Assembly: GCA_036250195.1 (NCBI GenBank)
Contig: JAVHZZ010000006.1
Span: 184,523,350 to 184,587,349, forward strand
DNA length: 64,000 nt
Reading direction: 5' to 3'
Source of the DNA: Mixophyes australis
Lineage: Eukaryota; Chordata; Amphibia; Anura; Limnodynastidae
In this document: positions 11,101 through 23,458 of the stretch, in pieces
How positions within the stretch are numbered: position 1 is the first letter of the stretch
Layout of the letters: each line of letters starts with the position of its first letter
Notes under the pieces: model-generated
Told to the model about the DNA's origin: nothing
Databases searched by the model: none
The model's input: the letters and a program-made list of their open reading frames with translations, nothing else
Made by a program: the position numbers and the translations under genes

Positions 11101-14100
11101 CTATTTTGACATTGGGCTTCTAAATTAAGCGATTGGTGATTGGTGCTTTTATGCTATATCACTCAATGGTTTCCACTTAACACCTAAAGATCAATATAAT
11201 CTCTGACTCTGGTATTGTAACACTTAACAGTAGATGTTATAGCCGGATCAGGTGTTGGAATCTGCAAAATCCACGCTAATTGTGTGCAACTGTAAAACAA
11301 CATATTATATTTATTTTGTCTGAGATTCTAGGGCAGTAATAGACCTTGGCTCATTAAGAGGACAACACGTTACATTTGTAAACAAGCATCTCAACACATT
11401 ATGAGGTCAGATCATCAGATCATGAAGTGGTCAAACACCCCTAATAGTAAGTTAAACTACAGTCATGGCCAAAATTTTTGAGAATGACACAAGGATTGGT
11501 TTTCACAAAGTTTGCTGCTTCCGTGTTTTTAGACCTTTTTGTCAAATGGTGCTATGTTATACTTAAGTAAAATTACAAGCATTTCATAAGTGTCAAAAGC
11601 TTTTATTTACAATTACATTAAGTATATGCAAAGAGTACATTTTTATAGTGTTGACCCTTCTTTTTAAAGACCTCTGCAATTCGCCCTGGCATGCTGTCAA
11701 TCAACTTCTGAGTCATATATTGACCTATGGCCGCCCATTCTTGCCTAATTAATGCTTGAAGTTTGCCAGAATTTGTGGGGTTTTGTTTGTCCACCCGTCT
11801 CTTGAGGATTGACCACAAGTTCTCAATGGGATTAATGTCTGGGGACTTTTTTCTGGCCATGGACCCACAATGTTGATGTTTTGATCCCCGAGCCACTTAG
11901 TTATCACTTTTGCCTTATGGCAAGGTGCTCCATAATGCTGGAAAAGGCATTGTTAGTCACCAAACTGTTCTTGGATGGTTGGGAGAAGTTGGTCTTGGAG
12001 GATGTTTTGGTTCCATTCTTTATTCATGGCTGTGTTCTTAGGCAAAATTGTGAGTGAGCCCACTCCCTTGGCTGAGAAGCAACCCCATACATGAATGGTC
12101 ATGTCATGCCAACCTTACTGTTGGCATGACACAGGACTGATGGTAGCGTTCACCTTTCCCTCTCCGGGCAAGCATTTTTCCAGAGGACCCAAATAATCTG
12201 AAAGGGGATTCATCAGAGATAATGACTTTACCCCAGTCCTCAGCATTCCAATCCCTATACCTTTTGCAGAATATCAGTCTGTCCCTGATGTTTTTCCTGG
12301 AGAGAAGTGGCTTCTTTTTTGGCCTTCTTGACACCATGATATCCTCCAAAATTCTTTGCCTCTGTGTGCATGAAGATGCACTTACAGCTGCCTGCTGCCA
12401 TTCCTGAGCAAGTTATGCACTGGTAGCGCCCCGATCCCGCAGCTGATTCAACTTTAGGAGACGGTCCTGACACTTGTTGGACGTTCTTGGGCGCCCTGAA
12501 GCCTTCTTCCCAACTATTGAACCTTTCTACTTGAAGTTCTTGATGATCCGATAAATGGTTGATTTAGGTGCAATCTTACTAGCAGCGATATCCTTGCCTC
12601 TGAAGCCCTTTTTGTGCAAAGCAATGTTGACTGCACGTGATTTCTTGCAGATAACCACGGTTAACAGAGGAAGAACAATGATTTCAAGCACCACCGTCCT
12701 TTTAAAGGTTCCATTCTGTAATTCTAACTCAATCAGCATGGCAGAGTGATCTCCAACCTTGACCTGTGTTAACAAGAGCATCACTGACCTGATGTCAGCA
12801 TGTCCTTTTGTGGCAGGGCTGAAATGCAGTGGAAATGTTGTTTTTGGGATAAAGTTCATTGTCATGGCAAAGAGGGACTTTGAAATTAATTGCAATTCAT
12901 CTGATCACTCTTCATGACATTCTGGAATATATGCAAATTGCTATCATAAAAATTGAGGCAGCAGACTTTGTGAAAATGAATATTTGTGTCATTCTCAAAA
13001 CTTTTGCCCATGACTGTACTCTATCAAGCCAGTGAGAAGACATCACTATTCAGTCATGGACTAAATTGCTATGTGAATACTTTGCACCCATCCTAGTTAT
13101 TCTGTTGTCACAAATGGGAACAATACTATGCAGAGAAGGTTCATGTGGAACAAACATTGGTCACACCAGCTTACTGGTGCCCACCCCAAGTGCCCATATC
13201 TTTAAAAAACAAACAAAAAAAACCTTACTAATTTTTCACAGGTAGCAGCAGTCACTGATGATCATTGATCATTTACTTAGCGTAAAGTTGAACATGTGAT
13301 CCTTTTCACATGATGTGAATATGAGCACAAGTTATTTGTATATACCTGCTCAAGAAACCGAGCCTCAGCCTCTCTCCTGTTTTTATCAGCAATCTGCTCA
13401 TACTGCTCCCTCATGTCATTCAGGAGTTTGGTCAAATCCGTGCCTGGCGCTGCATTCATTTCAACGGTTACTTCACCAGTTGCTCCACCTTGGAGAGATG
13501 ACATCTCCTAGAAGGAAAAACAAGCAATATTAAGCAACATGATATTTCCATGTATTTCTAACATGCTGCATTGCTCATCTATATTTAATTGTGTATATTA
13601 CCTCTTTTAAATTCACTAAAGAGAAGGACTCTAATTAATACCTTACTTTTTGTGTCATTTCTACACTGAAGAATACAACACAACACTGTTTCCTATAAAA
13701 CCAGATCCTTTGCTCCATGGAATATTCACAAATCGAACTTCGACTTCTGATGGCTGTTTTACACCTACTGCAGGTTTTTTCAGCCTTCTGGAGGATATTA
13801 AATATTAGATGCATTTTTGTGTCAGTATCATCCCACACCTCAATGACCTGTAGTTAAAATGGCTTCTGTCAAAATTAAATCATCATCATTTATTTATATA
13901 GCGTCAGTGATTCCGCAGCGCTGTACAGAGAATTAATTTACATCAGTCCCTGCCCCATTGGAGCTTACAGTCTAAATTCCCTAACCTACACACACAGACA
14001 GACAGAGATAGACTAGGGTCAATTTTGATAGCAGCCAATTAACCTAATAGTAATTTTTGGAGTGTGGGAGGAAACCGGAGCACCCAGAGGAAACCCACGC

Positions 14101-17100
14101 AAACACGGGGAGTACATACAAACTCCTCACAGATAAGGCCAATCTACTCTGTGTGTGTGTCAATGTGGTAGAGAATATAGACTGTAATCTCCACTGGGGT
14201 TGGGACTGATAAATATTCTCTGTAAAATGCCGTGTAACATGTATGCACTCTATAAAGAACTAATAATATGTAAGGGAGTTTACATTTTTCTTTGTACCAC
14301 AGTGGGTGTTCTTCCCTCATATGCATTCCAAATTGAAATATTGTCCTCTAAAACAGTGATCCTTGTTATTGATAGTGAAAATGATGCACTATTATATGTC
14401 GGGTATTGAGTTATTTACGTTCAGGCAGTACACTGAAATCCATAATTTTTGCTCTGCTGTGTCATCCATCATTTTTCAGGTTTGATGCCAGGGTACGTAT
14501 GAGGCAAACATTTTCTCTGGATATAGGTATATCAGAGAGTTCCACATGTATAATGATCTAGCTGCAACTGATTTTGATATGCATGCACAATTTTCAATTT
14601 AGCTACATGGGGTGGAAAAAAAAAGTTTTTTCCTTATTTTCTCCAGTCCGCTACTAGCTAAAGGAGGGTTTAATGTGAAAGTAAGGGAAAAAAAGTTTAA
14701 TGAGGAGGAAGCCGAAATGGGGACCACTTTGTCCTGACTTTCTTTCTGTTGTGCCCTATGTACAGAGAAAGCACAGCGCACACGATGTAATGGGCATAAA
14801 ATTTCACAGCAAGTTGTCTGTGTACATAATTGTACCATGGAGAGAAGGCGCAAATGGGAAAAAATAAAGTGCAATATTTTGCCATTCTCCACTCAGTAAT
14901 AAATGACCTCCTATATGTTACATTAAAGTTTTCCACCTGCAAAACGGGGCTTACACACCACTCCCCTTTTTCTCCCAGACTGATAAACTGGTGGTGGCTC
15001 TTCCCTGATATACCTTCCAAAATACCAAATTGGAAAAATTGCTACACTTAAGTACATGTCCAGATCTGCCTAGGTCATGACCTGATCTTCCCAGACAAGG
15101 CCTATGATTTAACCAAATACACTCATATTTTGTTTTGTCTATACCCACATTATACGGCTATGTCCGCTGCTGTAATTGGGACTGGCGTACGGAAATGGGA
15201 TAGTTTGGGGCTGTGCTTCCTTGGAAATTCCAGTGTTTCCTCAGCGCAGCTGTCCCCTGTACTTGTTTCATGTACTGGAGAGCTTCACATATGCTGTAGG
15301 AAAACCACCAGGTTTATTAACAGCCAATTGAGGTTTTGTCCAGTGGCATGGCCATCCAATCAGCAACTGGTTGTCATTATAATAAATGCACTGGGTACCT
15401 CCTTTTCCTCAACACTACTAAAGCGCTTGTGATGCTCTCTATAAGTAAATACTAGGGACACCTGCTAAGGCCAAATAGGTGTTCCAGAAGAAGGATCACT
15501 CTGATGTACTAGCAGGGGCGGACCCAGACATTTGTCCTACCCCGGGCGATTTTAGGGGGGGGGGGGGTTTAGGCCCCACCCCCTTTCTAATTTCTAAGGC
15601 TGCCGGCGGCTGCACAGTATGTGCAGGTCCGCTTGGCAGTGACAGTGTGCTGCCCCGCTGCTCTGATTGTGTTTAAAACACAATCAGAGCAGCCGGGCAG
15701 CACACTGTCACTGCTGAACGGACCTGCACAGTGTGCAGCCGCCGGCAGCAAGCCCCTGCTAGGGGGGGGGCGATCGCCCCGATCGCCCCCCCCCCCCCCT
15801 GGATCCACCACTGTGTACTAGTTTGGAATATGGAAAACATTTGTACAGAAAAATAAAGTTGAAGTATCTCGTGTTTATGGAACAGTTCCTTAAAGCACAC
15901 CTAGCCTTAGCCTTGTTCAGCTCTTTTCTAAAGATAGCACTGGCTATTACTATTACAAACTCAATATTGTCCATACAAGTTATACGCATATCATAAGGAC
16001 TTGTCTACCACAGAGCAGAGAATGTAAATTACAGAGCTGCAACAATTACAGCTTGAAAGAATTCCTGAAAAATAATTCAAGAACAGACAGGTCTCTTCTA
16101 TATGTTCAGCTGCCAGAGAGAAAATATTGGGTATCACACAATTCAAAAATTGATATTAAAGATTGTCATAGACATAATTCAAAGATTTGTTTAAAATATA
16201 ATTGTAGACTTTGAGAGCTCACATCATTTAGTTATTTTTATGTTTTACATTATCGGGCCTCACATCAAACGTAGAATTAACTTTAAGGCATCCAGTCACC
16301 TGATGCAGCGTGTGACTGGGTTGGGAAAGGTATAGTGATTCATAAACCCATAAAATAAAGGCCTCACTCACATAAGCTGTTTTTTTTGTTTCATAAATGA
16401 CCCTCATTTGACTCAGTCTTAAAATGTAGCTGAATTATTTGTCAACATTGATCCATTTTGTTAGGGCTAAATGAATAATATTAGCCAGTGCTGTCTATAG
16501 AATATAACTGCACACACTATTAAGGCTACAGCTAGGTGTGGTTTAAGGAATCAACGTAAAGTTATTTTATACCATGTAAAGTTATTTCAAACCGTATGCT
16601 TCATTTCCAGTCAAATACCTCATCCTAGCCTAGACCTTAACCTGAACACAAACACCAACCCCTGATCCAAAACTTTGTCCTAAACTCTTGAATCTTACAC
16701 TGAGTCCTAATGAATTCATTTTAAAATATCAATTTTATTTTAAAATTACAAGCAGCCACCCATGGCTCTTAGCAATAGAGAACGTTTTAGTGGTTACAGT
16801 GGTTGGGGCTCTGGTGCCATATGATATCAAGTATTGTATTCTAAAACCCAGCAATTAAAGCACATTGGTTGTATAGTATGTGCACTGGTAGTGTGGTAAG
16901 CCAGCTTCAGAAGGACCCACTCCACAGTATTTCCAGGAATATCATCTTTCATGTGTACTGGTAACATAATCCTAACCACTCTGCCAGTTACTCATTCTAA
17001 TTCTAGTAGTGGGGCCTTGACAAATCCCCTTTAAAATGACCATTGTACCATGTTGACACTCATACAAGACTCTATTTCAGTGCCTATTTTAAACATTGAT

Positions 17101-20100
17101 CCCCATGTTTCAGAGCCACTTGAGTTTATGTCATGTATGTACTGCAATCTTAATCTCACATATATAGTATGACAGAGGCTATATCTGACCCTTACCTCTT
17201 GGTGATTCTTCTTCAGATGCATCAGTTCTTCTGTTAGGCTCTCAATCTGTACCTCCAGGTCAGACCTAGACAGGGTCAGCTCATCCAGTACTCTACGCAG
17301 ACCGTTAATATCAGCCTCCACGCTCTGACGGAGAGCCAGCTCATTCTCATACCTGTAGAGACATCACCAGCATCTTACCTCTGTCCACTTCGTGGATTAG
17401 AGTGCACCACAACCCACAATATGCCCCAGTATTTGTAGAACTTACTTCAGTCTGAAGTCATCAGCTGCCAACCTGGCATTGTCAATCTGCAAAATGGTCT
17501 TGGCATTGTCAATAGTGGCAGCAAGGATCTAAGTTAAGAGGCAAAATAGAGTAATCAATTAATGTTTGCAATATAAATTAGCTATGCATATAGAAATTTG
17601 AGCAATACTTTACAGTTTACATAAAACAACTAATGTAATCTATATAGAAAAATATCTATTATCCTTTTATATTGTTCTATTTTACATGCATTGCTACATT
17701 TTTATTTATTTCATTTTCTTCTTGAAATACATTACTTATCTCTGAAGCACATAAAGCCTCATTTTAAAAACATGAGTCGTGTTGCACAAATGTGCTTTGT
17801 TCCATTTAAGGAACAGTAGACAATGAAAACAAATATCTGATTAATCGCTATGGTTTACAGCATGACAGATGTTTATACATGAAGTGATCTTATGTCCCTC
17901 CCTTGTACCCACATTGACGTACAATAAAGTTCAACGGGTTACGAATGCTGTATGCAGTATTCCAGGGAAGTGAACTATAGTGTGTTGTATTGGGAATGGG
18001 GATGGAATATCAATGATAATTGAGTTACTCCTTGTAATAACACAAACATATAGAACTGAGCAGGACGTTTCCAAACTCTCCACCTTATCTGCATTCTTTG
18101 GAACAAATTGTGCAGGGGGTGTGCCTGGGGGAGGAGTGAGGGTGGAACTAGAGCATGCATTTCCATGTGGCATGTGCGCAGCTCAATCCCCTCATCCATG
18201 CGCATTGTGCAACAATCCTCAGTCAACTCTGGGCTTTACAAGTGGTGGACATACAGACTGTATGTACTGAACATATTACTTGTAAATGGGATTAAAAAAA
18301 CATAGCATGAACAAGCCCTTACAAAGGTAAATTACTATGTTGCTCTGATATTCAGATCTCTAGCCGGCCAACTTAAGGTTCTGCTTGTCTGCAGTACACA
18401 GCTCACATTTTATTAATCAAAATACAGTTACATCTTAATGTCTGACTTGCAAGGACTTTGCCAGTTATACACAGAATAAATATATAGAAAAAATATTTTT
18501 TACCTTTAATATTTACCTTTACTAAATAATACAACCATTATTACATTATACAATCCTTCACCAGCTCCCCCAGCAAGTACATTATTATTGTATATACGTC
18601 AGAGTTGCATTTTGTACCATAATGAATCTCAGTCCCATTTTGCCAGGGTGTCCCATTTACTCTTGGTACTATTAGTGGAAATGGTTACTGATCTCTTGAG
18701 ATCTGCAGAACATTGATATGTTCTAAATAAGTCTTACCTGGTACTGATGTATTTTGCAGATCACCTCAAACTTGGATCACACTTACAAAATCTAGTTAGA
18801 GGACTTTTTTAACTTGATAAATATAGTAACTGAAGACTTCATGTAAGTTATCATGTAAATGCAAACAGTTCTCATGAACATATTATTCATTTGCTTCCCA
18901 TTTAAAGTGAATTGTCCAATTTATTTATTTTACTTTTTATCTGAACTTAAAAGCAGACACTTTTTTGTCTACTATAAGTGTACAGTTGCATTCTCTGTAT
19001 GTCATTATACATTCTATGCAGGTTCATTTTCTTACTAGTGTACAGAACCGTCCCTGTGACTGTGAGTGGTGTCAAAATTTTCAAGAGGTGCATTTGCTTT
19101 TCCCTTTTAAGACATCACAACTTCAGACAATACTTCATATCTACTTTAATTACTCAACCATCTGCTTGATATAATTTATCATTTTCATGTTAGACTTGTT
19201 TTGAAATAGTCAATTATTGTAGGTATGTGTTTATCAAACTATAGAAATAATTTATTAGCATTTATTTTAAAATGAAGCAATTTCACTAAAGCATTGTGAC
19301 TAATTAAACACGTGCAAGTTGTACTAAACAAAGGCTGATTAGCAGCTGTGGTTCAGTGCAAACTTAGCACCTGGATGCAATGTTAGTAGATAAATCCTAG
19401 CAATTTTGTGTAAAAGCTGGTCACAGAGTAATGATGCAAGGATATTAGCGTTTGTACAGTTGAGAATATTCTGCAAAGTGAATGAGACATTTATCCTGCA
19501 TCATGTTGCATATATGTCTATCAATCATAGTTGAATGGGCATAGAAGTATGCCTTACCTTATTTCTGAGATCCTCAATAATTGGGTCATATTTGCTGTAG
19601 TCCACTGCACCTGCACCGGTAGAGGACCCTGGACGTAGTTTATCATACCACTCACGGATTTTGCGCTCAAGGTCAGCATTAGCCTCTTCTAAAGCCTTGA
19701 CCTTGTCCAGGTAACTGGCTAAGCGGTCATTAAGGTTTTGCATGGTTTGTTTTTCATTGGTTGCTAGAATGCCTTCAAAAGCACCTCCTCCAGCACCTCC
19801 ACCAAATCCCCCTCCAGCTCCTCCACCATACATGCCTCCACCTTGTCCCCCTCCAGCACCTCCACCAAAACCTCCACCAGCTCCCCCACTAAATCCTCCT
19901 CCATACCCTCCACCAGATCCCCCACCAAACCCTCCTCCATAACCTCCACCAGCTCCCCCACTAAATCCTCCTCCATACCCTCCACCAGATCCCCCACCAA
20001 ATCCCCCTCCATAACCTCCACCACCTCTTGCTGCAAAATCATCACTAAATTCACCACCTCCAAAACCATCATTAAAGCCTTGCTCAAGCATTACATTTCC

Positions 20101-20157
20101 ATATCCCCCACCACTTTGATAGGTAGACAATGATTTACGAAAACTTTGGGTCGACAT
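8142..20157 (-). CDS. Type I (acidic) keratin C, complete, 8 exons
   Basis: Exons are 19558-20157, 17446-17528, 17196-17352, 13346-13507, 10909-11034, 10171-10388, 10021-10091 and 8142-8239. All junctions are GT/AG and the frame stays open for 1515 nt (504 aa). The product has a Gly-rich head (about 1-133, many GGGFGGG/GGYGG runs) and the helix-initiation motif [16 protein letters not shown] at about 142. An alpha-helical rod follows, ending near 446 in [12 protein letters not shown]. The tail is short and Ser-rich and ends in a [22 protein letters not shown] motif, typical of type I keratin tails. It would pair with a type II keratin in cytoplasmic intermediate filaments of an epithelium. 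Exon 7 is short (71 nt) and its acceptor is the least certain boundary. The orthologue is not assigned. Introns 3-7 hold a Tc1 element and several MITEs. The 5' part (exons 1-3) was duplicated to 2117-6555. Confidence 0.9.
8860..9037. mobile_element. Hairpin MITE (GGGGTAAATGTAT ends), in keratin C intron 7 side
   Basis: A near-perfect palindrome. It begins GGGGGTAAATGTATCAAGCTGAGAG, written here only in part, and ends with the complement CTCAGCTCGATACATTTACCCC. The centre contains ATGACAGCTAGAATCTGATT and its complement. It shares termini with 28142-28333 and central sequence with 50691-50866. It lies upstream of exon 8, inside the last intron of keratin C. Confidence 0.8.
9575..9890. mobile_element. 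Degenerate hairpin MITE related to 21213-21546
   Basis: Both arms carry decayed versions of phrases found in the 21213-21546 element: GCAAAACCATGTTGCA near the left, and TTTCAGTGTAAAAATAA, AAGTATTTGTGTGCTA and GCATTGTAACATGG towards the right. The outer ends resemble 'cctgaattattaagga' and 'ccttaatgactcagg'. It sits in the last intron of keratin C. Confidence 0.7.
11460..13016 (-). mobile_element. Tc1-like DNA transposon with decayed transposase, in keratin C intron 4
   Basis: Terminal inverted repeats begin CAGTCATGGCCAAAATTTTT and the right end is its complement, with TA dinucleotides at 11458-11459 and 13017-13018 as target duplications. Length is about 1557 bp, a normal Tc1 size. On the minus strand the transposase is broken into three blocks. 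An N-terminal helix-turn-helix region lies at about 12895-12527. A middle block (12349-12104) has IISDESPF, which includes the second catalytic Asp. A C-terminal block (11896-11618) has [18 protein letters not shown], which includes the third catalytic acidic residue. Frameshifts and stops separate the blocks, so it is inactive as an autonomous copy. Confidence 0.9.
13881..14270. mobile_element. Two convergent L2/CR1-like LINE 3' ends
   Basis: 13881-14140 is a minus-strand copy: CATCATCATTTATTTATATA, then the CAGTCCCTGCCCCATTGGAG phrase and GTGGGAGGAAACCGGAGCAC. 14165-14270 is a plus-strand copy with degenerate versions of the same terminal phrases (AGACTGTAATCTCCACTGGG and TCTCTGTAAAATGCCGTG). 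Both lie in the large intron 3 of keratin C (17196 to 13507). Confidence 0.7.
15513..15813. mobile_element. hAT-type palindromic MITE with 8-bp target duplication
   Basis: A 301-bp, GC-rich element whose inner part is a long palindrome centred near 15673 (ATTGTGTTTAAAACACAAT). Its ends are CAGGGGCGGACCCAG on the left and, on the complementary strand at the right, CAGTGGTGGATCCAG. It is flanked by the identical 8-mer TGTACTAG at 15505-15512 and 15814-15821. The 8-bp duplication and CAG-type ends place it in the hAT superfamily. It lies in keratin C intron 3. The GC content is far above its surroundings, and G and C homopolymer runs occur near both ends. Confidence 0.92.
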
Positions 20158-20812
20158 GCTGTTGGAGCAGAGAAGGAACTCGCAGAGTGATCTGTGACTG
20201 TAAAATCAGACAGATGCCAGTGCCGTTAGCTTTCTTGTTCATTTATATAAAATGATGGTGGGTGTATCTTCTTGTGTTCCTTGCCCTGGAAGAAATCTTT
20301 GTTGTGTAAGATCAGCAATTTGGTGCCCAGTTTAGTAATTTATTCGGTTTCAATATGTTCCTATCTGCACAAATATTTTAGCTCAAGGCTATGATTATTA
20401 AATCAAAAGGGGAACATGGGTGGGGTGTCATTATATTGTCTTTAAACTGCTCATGCCTCTCTAGACCTGTCTAAAGTCATTATTTATGCATTATAATTCA
20501 ACATTTGTGCTAGAAGCAACAGGAACTTTGCCAGATGATCAAATACCACCTTTTTGCTTTCTAGGTTGCAATTCATCTTCTATTTTAAAGTTACATGTAG
20601 ATGTGATCGAAGGTCAGTAGGGATTGCTGCAGGATGACATAAGAATCAGGTAGTTTACATACAATGGCATTTGATGTGTGTGGCACATTATCTCTGCATT
20701 GAAAAGTTAAGCTGCTGTAGAATAGAGAATTTTGCACCATCAACCCCTAATGCATGGCTTTAAGTGAATAAATGCCTGAACTTATTATATTAACCACAAA
20801 AAATAAAATAAT
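16166..20812. repeat. Segmental duplication, parental copy (keratin C exons 1-3)
   Basis: Partner of 2117-6555. It contains keratin C exons 1-3, introns 1-2, the promoter and about 650 bp of 5' flank. It is the copy with intact splice sites. It carries about 380 bp in intron 1 (18083-18460) absent from the other copy, with nothing recognisable in it. Confidence 0.9.
20242..20249 (-). promoter_or_regulatory. TATA box of keratin C
   Basis: TATATAAA on the minus strand, 85 bp upstream of the ATG at 20157. The spacing matches gene A (84 bp) and pseudogene D (85 bp). It implies a 5' UTR of roughly 50-60 nt. Confidence 0.8.
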
Positions 20813-21212
20813 ATGTAACACCCCACTTGTCACCTGACTCAAGTGGACGTTTAGGTTGTGTAGTGTAGTGTGTTGTATGTGTCCTGTCTGCAGCGAACTC
20901 CTTTACCTTATCTTTTGTAGCACAGTGACTCCACCTTGGTCTGAGTGCAGTAGGTTCTTCGATGGGTAGTGTTCTGGACAAGCACCACATGGTGAGCAAT
21001 GGATCCCCCCCCCCTACTAATAAAACCACAGGCACACACACACAAGTAAAAACCCCCCAGTAATATACAGTTTGGTATTTTAAAGCCACACCGGCACTTT
21101 TATTGGTGAGGCAGTTTCTACTTGAATAACTGAGGAGAAATAAAAGGCATGGCTTACTGTACCCCAGAGATTCCAATACTGTTAGGTCACGATGCCTTGT
21201 AAAATACTTGTG

Positions 21213-21546
21213 GGGCCTGATTCATTAAGGATCTTAACTTAAGAAACTTCTTATTTCAGTCTCCTGGACAAAACCATGTTACAATGCAAGGGGGTGCAAA
21301 TTAGTATTCTGTTTTGCACATAAGTTAAATACTGACTGTTTTTTTCATGTAGCACACAAATATCAACTTTAATTTCAGTGTAAAAATAAGCTATCAAGTA
21401 TTTGTGTGCTACATGAAAAAACAGTCAGTATTTAATTTATGTGCAAAACTGAATACAAATTTGCACCCCTTGCATTGTAACATGGTTTTGTCCAGGAGAC
21501 TCAAATAAGAAGTTTCTTAAGTTAAGATCCTTAAGGAATCAGGCCC
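21213..21546. mobile_element. Hairpin MITE (GGGCCTGATTCATTAAGG ends)
   Basis: A full-length palindromic element. The left arm runs GGGCCTGATTCATTAAGG, then CTTAACTTAAGAAACTTC, CAAAACCATGTTACAATGC and TTAAATACTGACTG. The right arm is the complement, ending CCTTAAGGAATCAGGCCC. The outermost bases are flanked by GTG on both sides, a possible 3-bp target duplication. A decayed relative lies at 9575-9890, and one end of the family appears at 60816. Confidence 0.85.
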
Positions 21547-22103
21547 GTGGTTTTAAAACTAGTAGCTGATTTTTGTGTTTGTTTGACAAAATTAGTTTAT
21601 GAAACTTACTGTAACAACTTTTCAAGGCAGAAACCGCAAAGCATCTCTTTCATCTTCTTACTCTACACTCCCACCCTCTCCACTCTTCCAATTACTAATG
21701 CCTTAACTTCCCACTGGGAATCACTTCCACGAGCCTCTAAAACTTCTCCCATATTGCAGAATGAGTGTACAGACTCCCATTAGCAGGCTGAGTGCACAGA
21801 CCACTATTGCCACATGCCACCATTGAAAAACTCATTGCACAGACTCCTATTTGATAGCTACTTGCACAGCCACTTCAGCATTTTCCAATCTAGTGAGATT
21901 CCTCACCAGATTGAAAAATGATGATGGTGATCTAATGAAGTCTTGGGTTCCCCCAGACTTAATGATCTTAAGAGATAATAAGGATTTCTTAGCCCAATAG
22001 TGGCGTCACTGTTGTTAAGGAATGAGTGATGTTTAGTTTTCTGAATTCCTGCTTCCCCTGTGCTTAAAATACACTGACCCTTATTTACTTAATACACTTG
22101 ATA

Positions 22104-22873
22104 CTAGAGATGCTCAGGCTCAGTTCCCCGAGAACCGAACACACCCGAACATAGCAGATCCGAGCCAGCTCGGCTCGGTACTTTCACGCAGCCTCGGAAT
22201 TGAAAACGAGGCAAAACGTCATCATTACGTCATCGGATCTCACGAGTTTTGGATTCGATAAGAATCGCCCTCCACTGCGATCCAGCGCCCATTCACAGAG
22301 GGACACAGAAGGGGTAGCACAGTTCTTGGCAGTCTCTAGTGCAGTTGGGCAGCATCATAAGTAGAAAAGAAAGAGGAGGGGTAGCAGTGTTCTTCAAAGT
22401 CTCCAGTGACATTCAGAAGAGCTCCATTGCTCCATTGCTAATTGTCACTGCTGAAATAGAAATAATATGTCTGGCAGGCTTGGTCTTCTAAATCTGCAGT
22501 CACATTGTACTGTGTTATATAGGTAACATACAAAGAGGAGAGCTAAATTGCTCCATTGCTAATTGTCATTGCTGAAATAGAAATAATAGGTCTGGCAGGC
22601 TTGGTCTTCTAAATCTGCAGTCTTTGTTTGAGAGTGTATGAAAATAATATTGTAACCTGTGAGGTGGTCAAAATTTACTGCAAATGAATTGAAATTAGTG
22701 TTATCGAGGTTAATAATAATGTAGGGGGGAAAAAAAGAAAAATATGAGATTTTAGAAAAAAAAAATCGGAATTCAAAACCAAAACACGCAGGGGCGGCTT
22801 TGCCAAAACCAAGACATGAAGTTAATCCAGATCCAAAACCAAAACCAGAACACGGGGGTCAGTGAACATCTCT
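22104..22873. mobile_element. Non-autonomous hAT element with 8-bp target duplication
   Basis: About 770 bp bounded by the direct repeat ACTTGATA at 22096-22103 and 22874-22881. The left end is CTAGAGATGCTCAGG and the right end is the complement of AGAGATGTTCACTGACCCCC, so only the outer heptamer AGAGATG matches well. The right half is rich in ACCAAAACCAAAACC and contains TTAATAATAATGTAGG, shared in complement with 37122-37500 and 61480-61560. An internal direct repeat of about 110 bp (GCTCCATTGCTAATTGTCA...GGTCTTCTAAATCTGCAGTC, quoted in part) occurs twice. No transposase frame is present. Confidence 0.85.
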
Positions 22874-23458
22874 ACTTGATACACACCCCAAAATGCCCTT
22901 TGCGCACTGCACCAATGCCCTTGGATGGTCTGCTAAGGCAACATCAAAGTACATGCTTATCTTCTGCTCCTGGAAGACACCTCTGCAAATTAAAAGTATG
23001 TCTAGGTGTGTAAAGAAGTAGAATAATCAAAAGAAGGTACACTCTTCATCTTACAACCTCCTACCACTTTAGAGCCACAGCTTTTACTAAAATATATTTG
23101 GTTTTATCAGTTTAACCTCATTTGTGTCTTAATACAATTATGAGAATGTGAGGACATGAAAACTCTGTTTATCAGTTCACCGCAGAATTGCACCATGTTG
23201 GATCAAAATTAAAAGTTTAGTACAAAACACAAAGACCATCATCTCAGAACTGGTGCAAAGTTCAAGTAGTTTTCTGGGTGTAAGGGGACATTTGTCCCAT
23301 CACACAGCAAGGAAAGTACTCGGCATCCCTTTATCTCATCATCATGTTACACAAAATTAAACTCATCTTTCCACCGTTCTCTAAAACTAAGCATACTTTA
23401 CATGGAATGCACTAGCTTCGTCCAACTTCTTCCCTTGAGTTTATCTTCTCTACATACA

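Noticed and set aside
19764..20087. Overlapping frames in the keratin C head giving [10 protein letters not shown] or SSTST repeats
   Set aside because: Alternative frames of a short-period coding repeat remain open by composition only.
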